Counted from the stretch's first letter, positions 22,898-34,693 are shown. The stretch: DNA of 64,000 nt from Sulfurisoma sp963709555 (GCA_963709555.1 CAVPWR010000007.1:62001-126000), one strand, 5' to 3'. Notes: generated from the letters alone by a model not told the origin. Program-made: numbers and translations.

Positions 22898-24751
22898 TCA
22901 TTGCCGCTGACGGTAGTAACTCACGAATTGGTCCTTGGTCAGCGGCTTGGCGTAGTAGTAGCCCTGGAACAGCTGGCAGTCATGTTGCATCAGGAAGTCG
23001 AGCTGCTCCACGGTTTCCACGCCTTCGGCCACGACCTTCAACTTGAGGGTGTTCGCCATGTTGAGAATGGTAACGACCATCGCCCGCCCCTCTTCTTCAC
23101 GGCCCAGCACGCAGACGAAGGCGCGATCGATCTTGATCTCGTCGAGGGGCAGCCGGTTCAGGTAGCTGAGGGACGAATAGCCGGTGCCGAAATCGTCCAT
23201 GGAGAAGCGGATGCCCAACTGCTTCAGCCGGTTCATCACCAGAATGACGCGATTGATGTCCTCGGCGACGATCGATTCGGTGATCTCGAACATCAGCTTG
23301 CGACACAGGCCGGCGTCGAGATGGCGCTGCACCAGTGCTTCGACCCGCGCCTCGAAATCGTGGTGGGTAAACTGCCGCATGCTGATGTTGATCGAGAACT
23401 GGTCGAGCGCGATGCCGGCGTCGTGCCATTCGCGCAGCGTCACGAACGCGGATTCGAGGATGTGGTTGCCCAGTTCGACGATCAGGCCCGTCTGTTCGGC
23501 GATGGGAATGAATTGCGCCGGCGAGACCGCACCGAGCGTCGCATTGTTCCAGCGGGCCAGCGCCTCGGCGCCGACGACGCGTCCCGCGCGATCCAGCTGC
23601 GGCTGGTAGTGCAGGGTGATTTCGGCGCTGGCCAGGGCGAAGTGGAGCAGGCGTTCGATCTCCAGCCGGCTCTCGACCCGGGCGGACATTTCCTCGTTGA
23701 ACATGAAGACGCCGTCGCGCCCCTTGGCCTTGACCTCGTACATCGCGATGTCGGCCTCCTTGATGAAGGTGCCGGCGTTTGCGCCGCGGCGGCTGATGAT
23801 GCTCACGCCGATGCTCGCGCTGATATAGAGATGATGCTTGTCGACGACATAGGTCTGCTTGAGCCTGGCGATGAGGCTTTCCGACAGTTCCAGGGCGGCA
23901 CGCGCGCAGGCTGCCCGGTCGGCGAAGTCGCCCCCGGTGATGATGAACTCGTCGCCACCGAGGCGGGCGAGCACATCGCCGGCGGGCAACTGCTGCTGCA
24001 GCCGCGCGACGACGTCCTGCAGGAGTTGATCGCCGACATCGTGACCCAGCGAGTCGTTGACGGTCTTGAAGTGGTCGAGGTCGATGAGCAGCAGGTAGGA
24101 GAACTCGCCGCTCTCGCTCAGCGAGTTCATCCGCTGCTGCAGGTGTTCGATGAAATACTGCCGGTTGTAGAGTGAGGTGAGGCCGTCGTGCGTCGCCTGA
24201 TGGTAGGCCTTCATCAGCAGATCGTGACTGCTCGCGGCCGCATAGAGCAGGACCCAGGTCAGGGTGCAGGCGAAGATGGTGAGGACATAGCCATACCATT
24301 CGCCGATGAAGAAGAAATAGACGATCAGCGGCACCATCAGGATGAAGAGGGTAGGCCGGTAGAGGCGGCGGTCCGAAGACAGCAATGAGGCGGCAACGAC
24401 GGAGGCGCCAATCTCGGTGAAGATGGCGATGTAGTGGAGCTTGTAGGCGTCCTGGCCGACGTAGAGCAGGAAGATCAGGGGCCACAGCAGGAAGAAGACG
24501 TAGAAGAACCACGTGCACTGCCGATACCAGCGGTCGCGCCGGCTTTCGCTCATCGCATCGAAGTCGAGGGCCCGGTAGAGCCGATACCCCCACAGGGAGG
24601 CCACGATCACCAGCAGATACCAGACGAAGGCCGGAACGAAGATGTCGTTGAGCCAGCCAAGGAAGAGATAACCCAGTCCCGGGAAAAGCGAAAGCACGAT
24701 GAACACCGGGATCTGCCGGTGCAGGAAATCGTAGAAGCGCTTATCTCTCAT
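22898..24751 (-). CDS. Membrane GGDEF-EAL protein
   Basis: 617 residues. The N-terminus has about six hydrophobic helices (for example IPVFIVLSLFPGLGYLFLGW and the segments to residue ~170), then a GGDEF domain with intact GGDEF at 265-269 but no RxxD I-site (PAGD instead), then an EAL domain with EALAR at 396-400, ELTE-like FEITESIV, and DDFGTG. Both domains keep their signature catalytic residues, so synthesis, breakdown or both of c-di-GMP is possible. Located at the inner membrane. Same strand as, and downstream of, maeB. Confidence 0.92.
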   Translation of the reverse strand: MRDKRFYDFLHRQIPVFIVLSLFPGLGYLFLGWLNDIFVPAFVWYLLVIVASLWGYRLYRALDFDAMSESRRDRWYRQCTWFFYVFFLLWPLIFLLYVGQDAYKLHYIAIFTEIGASVVAASLLSSDRRLYRPTLFILMVPLIVYFFFIGEWYGYVLTIFACTLTWVLLYAAASSHDLLMKAYHQATHDGLTSLYNRQYFIEHLQQRMNSLSESGEFSYLLLIDLDHFKTVNDSLGHDVGDQLLQDVVARLQQQLPAGDVLARLGGDEFIITGGDFADRAACARAALELSESLIARLKQTYVVDKHHLYISASIGVSIISRRGANAGTFIKEADIAMYEVKAKGRDGVFMFNEEMSARVESRLEIERLLHFALASAEITLHYQPQLDRAGRVVGAEALARWNNATLGAVSPAQFIPIAEQTGLIVELGNHILESAFVTLREWHDAGIALDQFSINISMRQFTHHDFEARVEALVQRHLDAGLCRKLMFEITESIVAEDINRVILVMNRLKQLGIRFSMDDFGTGYSSLSYLNRLPLDEIKIDRAFVCVLGREEEGRAMVVTILNMANTLKLKVVAEGVETVEQLDFLMQHDCQLFQGYYYAKPLTKDQFVSYYRQRQ

Positions 24752-24868
24752 GACGCACTGATGGGCACACCGGGCTGATTACCAAGCCAAATATACCTCG
24801 TTCCGGGATGGCGAGTTCACTGGCAAGGCGGCGGTACTTTCTGCGGGGCATGCCGGCGCCACGGCGAA

Positions 24869-27169
<2,301 letters not shown>

Positions 27170-27303
27170 GGCATTTCGGGGTGAGGCCGATGGAAGCGCC
27201 ATTCTAGTGCCAGCCTCCGGGTTCATGGTACTGGTGCCGTTGCACTGACGCCGGCATTACGCCGGACCACACGGCGGCACGGTTAGGCTGCCCGCTGGCG
27301 TCG

Positions 27304-29559
27304 TCAGGAGACGAGGTGGAGCATGGGCTGGCCGCGGCTGCCGCGCTGGTTGAGCCAGGGCAGGCAGGATGGCGCCGACATCGGCGGCGTCGCCAGGAAG
27401 CCCTGGTACAGGTCGCAGCCCATCGCCTGCAATATCGACCGCTGCGCCTCGTTCTCGACGCCGACGGCCACGGTCTGCAGGCCGAGCGATTGGCCGAGGC
27501 TGATCACGGTCTGCGAAATGGCCCGGCTGCTGACGCTGTCGGCCAGGTCGTGGATGAAGAACAGGTCGACCTTGAGGGTGGTCAGCGGCAGCTGCTGCAG
27601 GGAAGCGAGGCAGGACAGGCCGGTGCCGAAGCGGTCGAGTGCCAGGCGCACGCCGAGCTTGCGCAGGTCATGCAGCGTCGTCATGCTGCGCTCGGCGGAC
27701 TGGCTCAGGGTGTTCTCGGAGAGGGCCAGCTCGAGGCAGGCGGGTTCGATGCCGCTGTCGGAGAGGGCGGCCGCCACCGTCTTCGCCAGGTCGGGATGGT
27801 TGAACTGGTGCTGCGAGACATTCACCGACAGCCGCAGCCCGGAGTGGCCGGCATCGTGCCAGCCGCGCAACTGCTGGCAGGCGGTGCGGATGACCCAGTC
27901 GCCGACCTCGCGGATCATGCCGGTATCCTCGAGCACGTCGATGAAGTCCGGCGGCAGCAGCAAATTGTCCTCGCCATCCTGCCAGCGCAGCAGAACCTCG
28001 ACGCCCTCGACCACGTCCGTCGCCAGGCTGAGGATGGGCTGGTAGTGCAGCTCGAAGGCTTCGGCGGCGAGGCCGCGCCGCAGCCTGGATTCGAGGTCGA
28101 GGCGATCCTGGTGCCCGCTCTCCAGCGCCGTCGTGTAGACATGGAACATGTCTTGCCCGAGGTTGCGCGCCTGGTACATGGCCAGATCGGCGGCGCGGAT
28201 GAGCTTGCCGACGAAATCGGCATGATCGGGGAAGCAGGCGATGCCGACGTTGCCGCCGATGATGATTTCGTGGCCCTCGATCTCGAACGGCGAACCGACG
28301 GCCTCGATCACCTGGCGCGCCACCTTCTCGGCGCCGGCCGGGTCGGCGAGGTCCTCGAGGATGATGGCGAACTCGTCGCCGCCGAGGCGCGACACCAGCG
28401 CCTCCTTGTTGGCCAGGCCCGAGGCGCCGCGTCCCGGCCACTCGGCACCATTGAGCGTCTGCTGCAGCCGCCGCGCCGCCGCGCACAGCAGCTTGTCGCC
28501 GACGGCGTAGCCGAGGTTGTCGTTGACCATCTTGAAGCGGGCGAGGTCGAGGAACAGCAGGCCGACATGCGAGCCGCGGCGCTGCGCCCGGAACAGCGCC
28601 TCGCTCAGCAGCTCGCGGAAATAGTCGCGATTGGGCAGGCGGGTCAGGCTGTCGTAATTGACGAAGAGGTTGAGGTCGGACTCGGCCTCGCGCCGCTCGC
28701 TGATGTTGCGGATCACGGCGATGCGGCAGACATCCATGCGCTCGCCGACGCGGCCGATCGACACCTCGACCGGGATCAGGCTGCCGTCGGCATGGCGCGC
28801 CGATACCTCGAAATCCTTGCCCGACTCCAGCCAGAGGTTGCCGTCGCGCAGCGCCTTGGTGCCCGCGACATCGAACAGCGTCTGCAGCGGCTGGCCGATC
28901 AGGGTCGAGCGGTCGCGGCCGAACAGCACTTCGGCCGCCTTGTTGATGTCCTTCACCCGCAGGTAGTCGTCGAAGCTCAGCATGCCGTCGCGGGCATAGG
29001 CGAACATCTGGCGCGAACGGGCGCGCTCCTCCGCCAGCGAATCGATGGCGCGCTCGATGTCGCGCATCGGCAGGTGGGCCAGTGCCAGGTAGATGCCGAA
29101 ACCCAGCGTGCCACCGAGCAGCAGGGCGAAGATGGTCACTTCGACCAGGTGACGCTGGGAACGCACGATCACGACGCGACCGGCCACAGCATCACCATCG
29201 TGGAAGGAGGCGGCACGGCTGAGCGACAGGCCGGAGGGCATGGTGCCGATCAGAATGACGCGCTCCCCCGCCGCCGTCTCGATATAGCGCGCCTCGTTGG
29301 GACGCGCTATATCGAGACGCGCACTGAGCACCGTCGTCAGCGGCCGCTCCTGGCGTTTCCAGAACGACGGGTCGTTGCTGACTACCTGGCGCGTCACCTG
29401 TTCGGCAAAGACCGAGCTCAGCAGCTCGAGCTCGACCACCTCCTTGCGGTAGCTCTGGAACCAGACCAGCGCCGGCAGCAACGCCGTCACGGCGAAGGCG
29501 ATCAGCAGCGCGAGGCTGGTGATGAGGCGGCGGGAATAGGTGGGAGGAGAATCGGCCAT
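27304..29559 (-). CDS. PAS-GGDEF protein with a probably inactive EAL domain
   Basis: 751 residues. Two membrane helices (about 11-33 and 141-161) frame a periplasmic sensor region; then PAS (DGMLSFDDYLRVKDINKAAE), GGDEF with intact GGDEF at 393-397, and EAL. The EAL domain has EVL for EAL (521-523), DRFGTG for DDFGTG (Arg at 643), and VAVGVE where active enzymes have AEGVE. Loss of the second Asp and of this Glu predicts no phosphodiesterase activity, leaving a cyclase or a c-di-GMP receptor. It is 12 bases downstream of the SDR gene. Confidence 0.9.
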   Translation of the reverse strand: MADSPPTYSRRLITSLALLIAFAVTALLPALVWFQSYRKEVVELELLSSVFAEQVTRQVVSNDPSFWKRQERPLTTVLSARLDIARPNEARYIETAAGERVILIGTMPSGLSLSRAASFHDGDAVAGRVVIVRSQRHLVEVTIFALLLGGTLGFGIYLALAHLPMRDIERAIDSLAEERARSRQMFAYARDGMLSFDDYLRVKDINKAAEVLFGRDRSTLIGQPLQTLFDVAGTKALRDGNLWLESGKDFEVSARHADGSLIPVEVSIGRVGERMDVCRIAVIRNISERREAESDLNLFVNYDSLTRLPNRDYFRELLSEALFRAQRRGSHVGLLFLDLARFKMVNDNLGYAVGDKLLCAAARRLQQTLNGAEWPGRGASGLANKEALVSRLGGDEFAIILEDLADPAGAEKVARQVIEAVGSPFEIEGHEIIIGGNVGIACFPDHADFVGKLIRAADLAMYQARNLGQDMFHVYTTALESGHQDRLDLESRLRRGLAAEAFELHYQPILSLATDVVEGVEVLLRWQDGEDNLLLPPDFIDVLEDTGMIREVGDWVIRTACQQLRGWHDAGHSGLRLSVNVSQHQFNHPDLAKTVAAALSDSGIEPACLELALSENTLSQSAERSMTTLHDLRKLGVRLALDRFGTGLSCLASLQQLPLTTLKVDLFFIHDLADSVSSRAISQTVISLGQSLGLQTVAVGVENEAQRSILQAMGCDLYQGFLATPPMSAPSCLPWLNQRGSRGQPMLHLVS

Positions 29560-29571
29560 GCTGGCAGGATG

Positions 29572-30372
29572 TCAGAACGTTCCGGGATAGGCGCCGCCGT
29601 CGAGCAGCCAGTTCTGCCCGGTGATGTAACCGGCCGCAGCAGAGCACAGCCAGGCGCAGGCGGCGCCGAATTCGGCGGGATCGCCGACACGACCCGCCGG
29701 GATCGTCGCCACGCGCTCGGCCAGAGCGGCCTCATAGCTGATGCCCTTGCTCCTGGCCTGACCGCCGATCACCGCCTGCATGCGGTCGGTGGCGAAAAAG
29801 CCGGGCAGCAGGTTGTTGATGGTCACGTTGTGCCTGACGGTATTCCTGGCCAGGCCGGCGACGAAACCGGTGAGTCCGGAACGCGCACCGTTGGAGAGGC
29901 CCAGCACGTCGATCGGTGCCTTCACCGCGCCGGAAGTGATGTTCACGATGCGGCCGAACTTGCGCTCGATCATGCCGTCCACCGTGGCCTTGATCAGCTC
30001 GATCGGCGTCAGCATGTTGGCGTCGAGCGCCTTGAGCCAGTCGTCGCGCGACCAGTCGCGGAAATCGCCGGGCGGCGGGCCGCCGGCGTTGTTGATGAGG
30101 ATATCGGGATTCGGACAGGCGGCGAGCGCAGCGGCGCGGCCTTCCGCCGTGGTGATGTCCGCCGCCACCGTGGTCACCACCGTGCCGCCGGCGCCGTCCC
30201 CGGGGATGACTTTTGCGCGGATCTCAGCCGCCGTCGCCGCCAACGCCTCGGCGCCCCGCGCCACGATGGTCACGGCCACGCCTTCCTGCGCCAGCGCCAT
30301 GGCACAGGCACGACCCAAGCCCTTGCTCGCCGCGCAGACAAGCGCGCGCCGCCCGGATATCCCCAAATCCAT
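29572..30372 (-). CDS. SDR-family oxidoreductase
   Basis: 266 residues of the short-chain dehydrogenase/reductase fold. It begins MDLGISGRRALVCAASKGLGRA, with the dinucleotide-binding Gly-rich turn, has the structural motif LINNAGG and the FGRIVNITSG segment with the catalytic Ser; the usual YxxxK is replaced by SNGARSG at the expected place (GLSNGARSGLTGF), where the Tyr is Asn and the Lys is Arg. This matches the divergent SDR subgroup often annotated as 3-oxoacyl-ACP reductase-like. Substrate unknown. Confidence 0.85.
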   Translation of the reverse strand: MDLGISGRRALVCAASKGLGRACAMALAQEGVAVTIVARGAEALAATAAEIRAKVIPGDGAGGTVVTTVAADITTAEGRAAALAACPNPDILINNAGGPPPGDFRDWSRDDWLKALDANMLTPIELIKATVDGMIERKFGRIVNITSGAVKAPIDVLGLSNGARSGLTGFVAGLARNTVRHNVTINNLLPGFFATDRMQAVIGGQARSKGISYEAALAERVATIPAGRVGDPAEFGAACAWLCSAAAGYITGQNWLLDGGAYPGTF

Positions 30373-30410
30373 TGTTGTCTTGACTCCTCCTAATGGCATA
30401 GTCTACCCCC

Positions 30411-31064
30411 ATGCCGGCCCTCCTGCTTGCCCTCGCCATCCTCGCCGTCGTCGTCGTCCTGCTCTGGCGGCGCAACCGCCGCCTCGAGCGCGAGCGCTAC
30501 ATCCGCGACTACGCCTGGCCCAAGGGGCTGCTCGACCGGCTGGCCAAGCGCCGGCCCGAGCTTTCGCTCAAGGACCGCGCCCTGGTGACGCGCGGGCTGA
30601 AACAGTTCTTCCTCGCCTGCCTGCGCTCGGGCCGCTACGTTTCGATGCCCTCGCAGGCCGCGGATGACCTCTGGCACGAGTTCATCCTCTACACCAAGGG
30701 TTACGACGCCTTTTGCCGCCAGGCCTTCGGCCGCTTCCTCCACCACACGCCGGCCGTGGTGCTCGCCGACGACCAGCAGAGCAACGAAGGGCTGCGCCGC
30801 TGCTGGTACTGGGCTTGCCGCGAGGAGAACATCGATTCGAGGAATCCGTCGCGACTGCCGCTGCTGTTCGCGCTCGACACCAAGCTCGGCATCGCCGACG
30901 GCTTTCGCTACACGCCCGACTGCAAGGCGCTCGCGCCCGGCCAGAGCGGCACATCGCACTGTGCCAGCGATCTCGGCAGCGGCTCGGGCAGCGACGGCAG
31001 CAGTGGCGACAGCAGCGACTCCGGGGGCGATGGCGGCAGTGGCTGCGGCGGCGGTGGCGACTAG
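30411..31064 (+). CDS. Membrane-anchored protein with Gly/Ser-rich tail
   Basis: 217 residues, function unknown. One N-terminal membrane helix (MPALLLALAILAVVVVLLW) is followed by Arg-rich residues, then a conserved-looking cytoplasmic domain with DDLWHEFILYTKGYDAFC and a Cys/Trp-rich segment (RRCWYWACREENID). The last 50 residues are almost only Gly, Ser and Asp with isolated Cys, resembling the GGxGGCGGGG tails seen in some bacterial membrane proteins. Divergent from the SDR gene. Confidence 0.7.
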   Translation: MPALLLALAILAVVVVLLWRRNRRLERERYIRDYAWPKGLLDRLAKRRPELSLKDRALVTRGLKQFFLACLRSGRYVSMPSQAADDLWHEFILYTKGYDAFCRQAFGRFLHHTPAVVLADDQQSNEGLRRCWYWACREENIDSRNPSRLPLLFALDTKLGIADGFRYTPDCKALAPGQSGTSHCASDLGSGSGSDGSSGDSSDSGGDGGSGCGGGGD

Positions 31065-31081
31065 GTCCCACCATCCCCCAG

Positions 31082-31101
31082 CCCCTTCCTCTCGGAAGGG
31101 G
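31082..31101. repeat. Perfect 8-base hairpin between convergent genes
   Basis: Arms CCCCTTCC (31082-31089) and GGAAGGGG (31094-31101) with loop TCTC, between the converging Gly-rich and hydrolase genes. A near-copy lies at 48280-48300. No T-run follows on either side, so it is not a classical intrinsic terminator. Confidence 0.5.
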
Positions 31102-31146
31102 AGACCTACTGGCTCGCTGAACGCTCGTCTGCTACGGGGTGCTCCG

Positions 31147-31923
31147 TTAACCGAGGAAGTCGGCGAGCAACCGGTTGAAGGTCGCGGCCTGCTCGATGTT
31201 CGAGAGATGGGCGGCGCCTTCGATGACTTCCAGCCGCGCGCCGGGAATGGCGGCAGCGAGTTCGCGCGCCATCGCGGGCGGCGTGCCGGCGTCCTGATCG
31301 CCCACCAGCACCAGCGTCGGGATGGCCAGCGTCTTGAGGCGATCGGTGAAATTCAGCCCGGCGATGGCATGGCAGCAGCCGATGTAGCCGGCCACCGGCG
31401 TGGCGCGAATGATATTTCCGATGCGCGCGGCCACGTCCGGATGAGCGGCGCGGTACGGCGCGGTGAACCAGCGTTCCAGCGTCGGGCCGACCAGCGGCTC
31501 CAGTCCGCCCGCCTCGATCTGGCGAATGCGCTCCGGCCACGTCGCCTGCACCTCGGGCGGGTAGCGGCCGGTGGTGTCGGCCAGCACCAGCTTGTCGAGG
31601 CGTTGCGGCGCGGCCAGGGCCAGTGCCTGGCCGATCATGCCGCCGAGCGAGATGCCGACGAAGCTGGCGCGCTCGATCTTCAGCGCATCGAGCAGACCGA
31701 CCACGTCAGCCGCCAGCTGGTCGAAATCGTAGGCGCCGGCAGGTGCCGTGCTGCCGCCATGGCCGCGCAGGTCGTAGCGCAGCACGCTGTGGCGTGCCGC
31801 CAGCGCCGACTTTTGCGATTCCCAGATCGACAGGTCGCTGCCCAGCGAATGGGCGAACACCACGCAGGGACCGCTGCCGGAAATCTCGTAATGGATGTCG
31901 ATGCCGTTGGCGTGAGTTTTCAT
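31147..31923 (-). CDS. pcaD: 3-oxoadipate enol-lactonase-like alpha/beta hydrolase
   Basis: 258 residues, alpha/beta hydrolase fold with the nucleophile elbow GISLGG, oxyanion segment VVFAHSLGSDLSIW, and a catalytic-His region EGAAHLSNIEQ. The closest family I recognise is PcaD, which opens 3-oxoadipate enol-lactone in the beta-ketoadipate pathway, but no other pca gene is present, so the substrate is not certain. It lies 10 bases after uvrD on the same strand, probably co-transcribed. It contains copy 4 of the 20-base motif, encoding QKSALAAR. Confidence 0.78.
   Translation of the reverse strand: MKTHANGIDIHYEISGSGPCVVFAHSLGSDLSIWESQKSALAARHSVLRYDLRGHGGSTAPAGAYDFDQLAADVVGLLDALKIERASFVGISLGGMIGQALALAAPQRLDKLVLADTTGRYPPEVQATWPERIRQIEAGGLEPLVGPTLERWFTAPYRAAHPDVAARIGNIIRATPVAGYIGCCHAIAGLNFTDRLKTLAIPTLVLVGDQDAGTPPAMARELAAAIPGARLEVIEGAAHLSNIEQAATFNRLLADFLG
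31794..31813 (+). repeat. 20-base dispersed motif, copy 4 (19/20)
   Basis: One mismatch (T to C at position 4) to GTGTCGCCAGCGCCGACTTT. It is inside the hydrolase gene, whose strand reads KSALAA. Confidence 0.82.
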
Positions 31924-31933
31924 GGGATTCCCT

Positions 31934-34093
31934 TCATGCAGGTGTCAGTTTGGCGACCGACAGCGCCAGCCATTTCATGCCGGCGGCACCGAAGTTGACC
32001 TGGACGCGGGCATCGTTGCCCGAGCCTTCGGCATTGACGATGACGCCAGCGCCGAACTTGGCGTGCTCGACGTTCTGGCCGACGTGGAAGCCGCCGCCGC
32101 GATCGGCCGGGGCAGCGCGTGCGGAGGAAAAAGTCTCCTCTGGCGGGACGCCGGCGAAGCCGCCCTTACCCGCCTTCGGCGTCAGCCACTTGAGCAGTGC
32201 CTCGGGAATCTCCTCGAAAAAGCGCGAGGGCAGGTTGTAGCGGGTCTGGCCGTGCAGCATGCGCGTCTGGGCGTGCGAGAGGTAGAGCCGCTGCCGCGCC
32301 CGCGTCACGGCGACGTACATCAGCCGCCGCTCTTCCTCCAGCCCGTCGGCTTCGAGGATGGCATTCTCGTGCGGGAACAGGCCCTCCTCGAGGCCGCTGA
32401 TGAAGACGACGTTGAATTCGAGGCCCTTGGCCGAATGCACGGTCATCAGCTGCAGCGCGTCGTCGCCCTCGCCGGCCTGGTGCTCGCCGGCTTCGAGCGA
32501 GGCATGGGCGAGGAAGGCCGCGAGGTCGGCGGACAGTTCGCCCTCCTCGCCGACCGCGCCCTCCTCGGCGATGAAGTTGGCGCCGGCGTTGACCAGTTCG
32601 TCGAGGTTGGCGAGGCGGTCCTGGCCTTCCTTCTCGGTCTGGTAGTGCGCGCGCAGGCCGGACAGTTCGACGACGTGCTCGATCAGTTCCGGCAGCGGCA
32701 GGTGCGCCGCCTCGCGCAACTTGCCGACGAGCTCGGCGAACTTCGCCAGCGAAGTTCCGCCTTTGCCGGCGACCTGCGGGATCGCCGCCATCAGGCTGCC
32801 GCCGGCCACTTTGGCCGCATCCTGCAGCAGCTCGAGGCTGCGCGCGCCGATGCCGCGCGTCGGGAAATTCACCACACGGGCGAAGGCCGTATCGTCGCCG
32901 GCATTGGCGATCAGGCGCAGGTAGGCCAGCGCATGCTTGATCTCCTGCCGTTCGAAGAAGCGCAGGCCGCCATAGACGCGGTAGGGCAGGCCCGCAGCAA
33001 AGAGGGCGTGTTCGAGCACCCGCGACTGGGCGTTGCTGCGGTAGAGCAGCGCCATCTCGGCGCGGGCATGGCCGTCGCGCGACAGCGCCTTGACCTCCTC
33101 GACGATCCAGCGCGCCTCGTCGAGGTCGGACCAGGCCTCGAAGGCGCGTATCGGTTCGCCGCTGCCGGCCTCGGTCCACAGGTTCTTGCCCAGCCGCCTG
33201 GCGTTGTGCTTGATGATGGCGTTGGCGGCGTCGAGGATGTTGCCGTGCGAGCGGTAGTTCTGCTCGAGGCGGATCACGTTGGCCACCTTGAACTCGCGCT
33301 CGAAGTCGCGCATGTTGCCGACGTCGGCGCCGCGGAAGGCGTAGATCGACTGGTCGTCGTCGCCGACCGCGAACATCGCCGCGCCGCCGCCGCCGAGCAG
33401 CTTCAACCACCTGTATTGCAGGACGTTGGTGTCCTGGAACTCGTCGACGAGGATGTGGCGGAAGCGCTCCTGGTAGTGGCGGCGCAGCGGCTCGTTGCGC
33501 GACAGCAGCTCGTAGGAGCGCAGCAGCAGCTCGGCGAAATCGACCACGCCTTCCTTCTGGCACTGGGCCTCGTAGGCTTCGTAAAGGCCGACGCGCTTCC
33601 TCGTGTAGTCGTCCCAGGCCTCGACGGCGTTGGCGCGCAGGCCGGCTTCCTTCTGGCCGTTGATGAAGTGGCAGAGCTCGCGCGGCGGGAACTTCTCGTC
33701 GTCAACGTTGAGCGACTTCAGCAGGCGCTTGACGGCGGAGAGCTGGTCGGCCGAGTCGAGGATCTGGAACAGCTGCGGCAGCGCCGCGTCGCGGTGGTGG
33801 GCGCGCAGCAGGCGGTTGCAGAGGCCGTGGAAGGTGCCGATCCACATGCCGCGGGTGTTGATCGGCAGCATCGAAGACAGGCGGGTGAGCATCTCCTTCG
33901 CCGCCTTGTTGGTGAAGGTGACGGCGAGCACGCTCTGCGGGCTGGCCTGGCCGGTGGAAATCAGCCAGGCGATGCGCGTGGTCAGCACGCGGGTCTTGCC
34001 CGAGCCTGCGCCGGCGAGGATCAGGGCGTGTTGCGGGGGCAGCGTGACGGCGGCCAGCTGTTCCGGATTGAGGCCGCGCAGGAGGTCGGACAT
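31934..34093 (-). CDS. uvrD: DNA helicase II (UvrD/Rep superfamily)
   Basis: SF1A 3'-5' helicase acting in excision and mismatch repair. The 719-residue product shows motif I ILAGAGSGKTRVL, Ia TNKAAKEM, II LVDEFQDTN, III GDDDQSIYAFRGA, IV LEQNYRS, V VHSAKGLEF and VI VAVTRARQRLYLSHA. The C-terminal Tudor-like RNAP-binding segment (GQNVEHAKFGAGVIVNAEGSG) favours UvrD over Rep. ATG 34093 begins MSDLLRGLNPEQ, the usual N-terminus; the next upstream ATG extends it without support. Confidence 0.94.
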   Translation of the reverse strand: MSDLLRGLNPEQLAAVTLPPQHALILAGAGSGKTRVLTTRIAWLISTGQASPQSVLAVTFTNKAAKEMLTRLSSMLPINTRGMWIGTFHGLCNRLLRAHHRDAALPQLFQILDSADQLSAVKRLLKSLNVDDEKFPPRELCHFINGQKEAGLRANAVEAWDDYTRKRVGLYEAYEAQCQKEGVVDFAELLLRSYELLSRNEPLRRHYQERFRHILVDEFQDTNVLQYRWLKLLGGGGAAMFAVGDDDQSIYAFRGADVGNMRDFEREFKVANVIRLEQNYRSHGNILDAANAIIKHNARRLGKNLWTEAGSGEPIRAFEAWSDLDEARWIVEEVKALSRDGHARAEMALLYRSNAQSRVLEHALFAAGLPYRVYGGLRFFERQEIKHALAYLRLIANAGDDTAFARVVNFPTRGIGARSLELLQDAAKVAGGSLMAAIPQVAGKGGTSLAKFAELVGKLREAAHLPLPELIEHVVELSGLRAHYQTEKEGQDRLANLDELVNAGANFIAEEGAVGEEGELSADLAAFLAHASLEAGEHQAGEGDDALQLMTVHSAKGLEFNVVFISGLEEGLFPHENAILEADGLEEERRLMYVAVTRARQRLYLSHAQTRMLHGQTRYNLPSRFFEEIPEALLKWLTPKAGKGGFAGVPPEETFSSARAAPADRGGGFHVGQNVEHAKFGAGVIVNAEGSGNDARVQVNFGAAGMKWLALSVAKLTPA

Positions 34094-34159
34094 GGTAGGC
34101 CGATTATAACGGCGGGGACTGTGGCGCCGAGGCCACATTGCCGCACTGCATCAGCCTTG

Positions 34160-34312
34160 CCAAGTCCAAATGAACTAAACCTATGTGAATTAGTCTATTA
34201 TTGTCTTGCTGCATTGCAGCATTACCCGGCTGCTCTGCAGCAAGGGAGCCCTACCCGGGCTCCCGGCCATTCCGCGAGGGCCCATCCCCGGCGCGGCACC
34301 AAGGAGAACACC
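34160..34312 (+). promoter_or_regulatory. Structured leader of the 110-residue hypothetical gene
   Basis: The spacer starts with an AT-rich stretch containing TTGCCA-like and TATTAT-like hexamers. It then has two hairpins: arms CTTGCTGCA (34205-34213) and TGCAGCAAG (34236-34244), perfect over nine bases, and an adjoining GGAGCC/GGCTCC-type hairpin around 34245-34264. AAGGAG follows just before the ATG at 34313. A regulated transcript is suggested but not shown. Confidence 0.35.
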
Positions 34313-34645
34313 ATGACATGCATCCCGACCGCCGATTACCCCAAGATCCTGCCCTGGCTGGCCCGCAAGGCCGGCGTGCCGCAGCCCCGCGCCGAAGCGC
34401 TGTGGCGCCGCGCCGAGCGTTTCGCCGACAGCATCGCCCGCCGCCGCGCGCCGGTCTGGTCGAAACTCGCCATCGACCACCTGCTCACCAGCCTGAAGGC
34501 GGAATCGGCGCAGCGGGCGCGCGCCGCCGGCATGGGTGCGCTCTGGCTGCTGCCCGCCCGCCTCTGGCTGCTGACGGCGGAAACCTGCGAGCGCACCACG
34601 CTGGCGCTGACCGTCGCCTCGCGCAGCCGCCAGCGCGTCGCCTGA
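34313..34645 (+). CDS. Hypothetical protein, basic, 110 residues
   Basis: Family not recognised. Composition is rich in Arg and Ala, mainly helical, with one moderately hydrophobic segment (MGALWLLPARLWLLTAETC). It has no signal peptide. AAGGAG lies seven bases before ATG 34313. It stands alone between the divergent uvrD gene and leuS, with a hairpin-rich leader upstream. Codon use resembles its neighbours, so it is probably a real gene. Confidence 0.6.
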   Translation: MTCIPTADYPKILPWLARKAGVPQPRAEALWRRAERFADSIARRRAPVWSKLAIDHLLTSLKAESAQRARAAGMGALWLLPARLWLLTAETCERTTLALTVASRSRQRVA

Positions 34646-34693
34646 CCGCCGCCGGGCCTTCTCCTGCGCGCCGGGCCGGCCGGCGCGGCCGGC

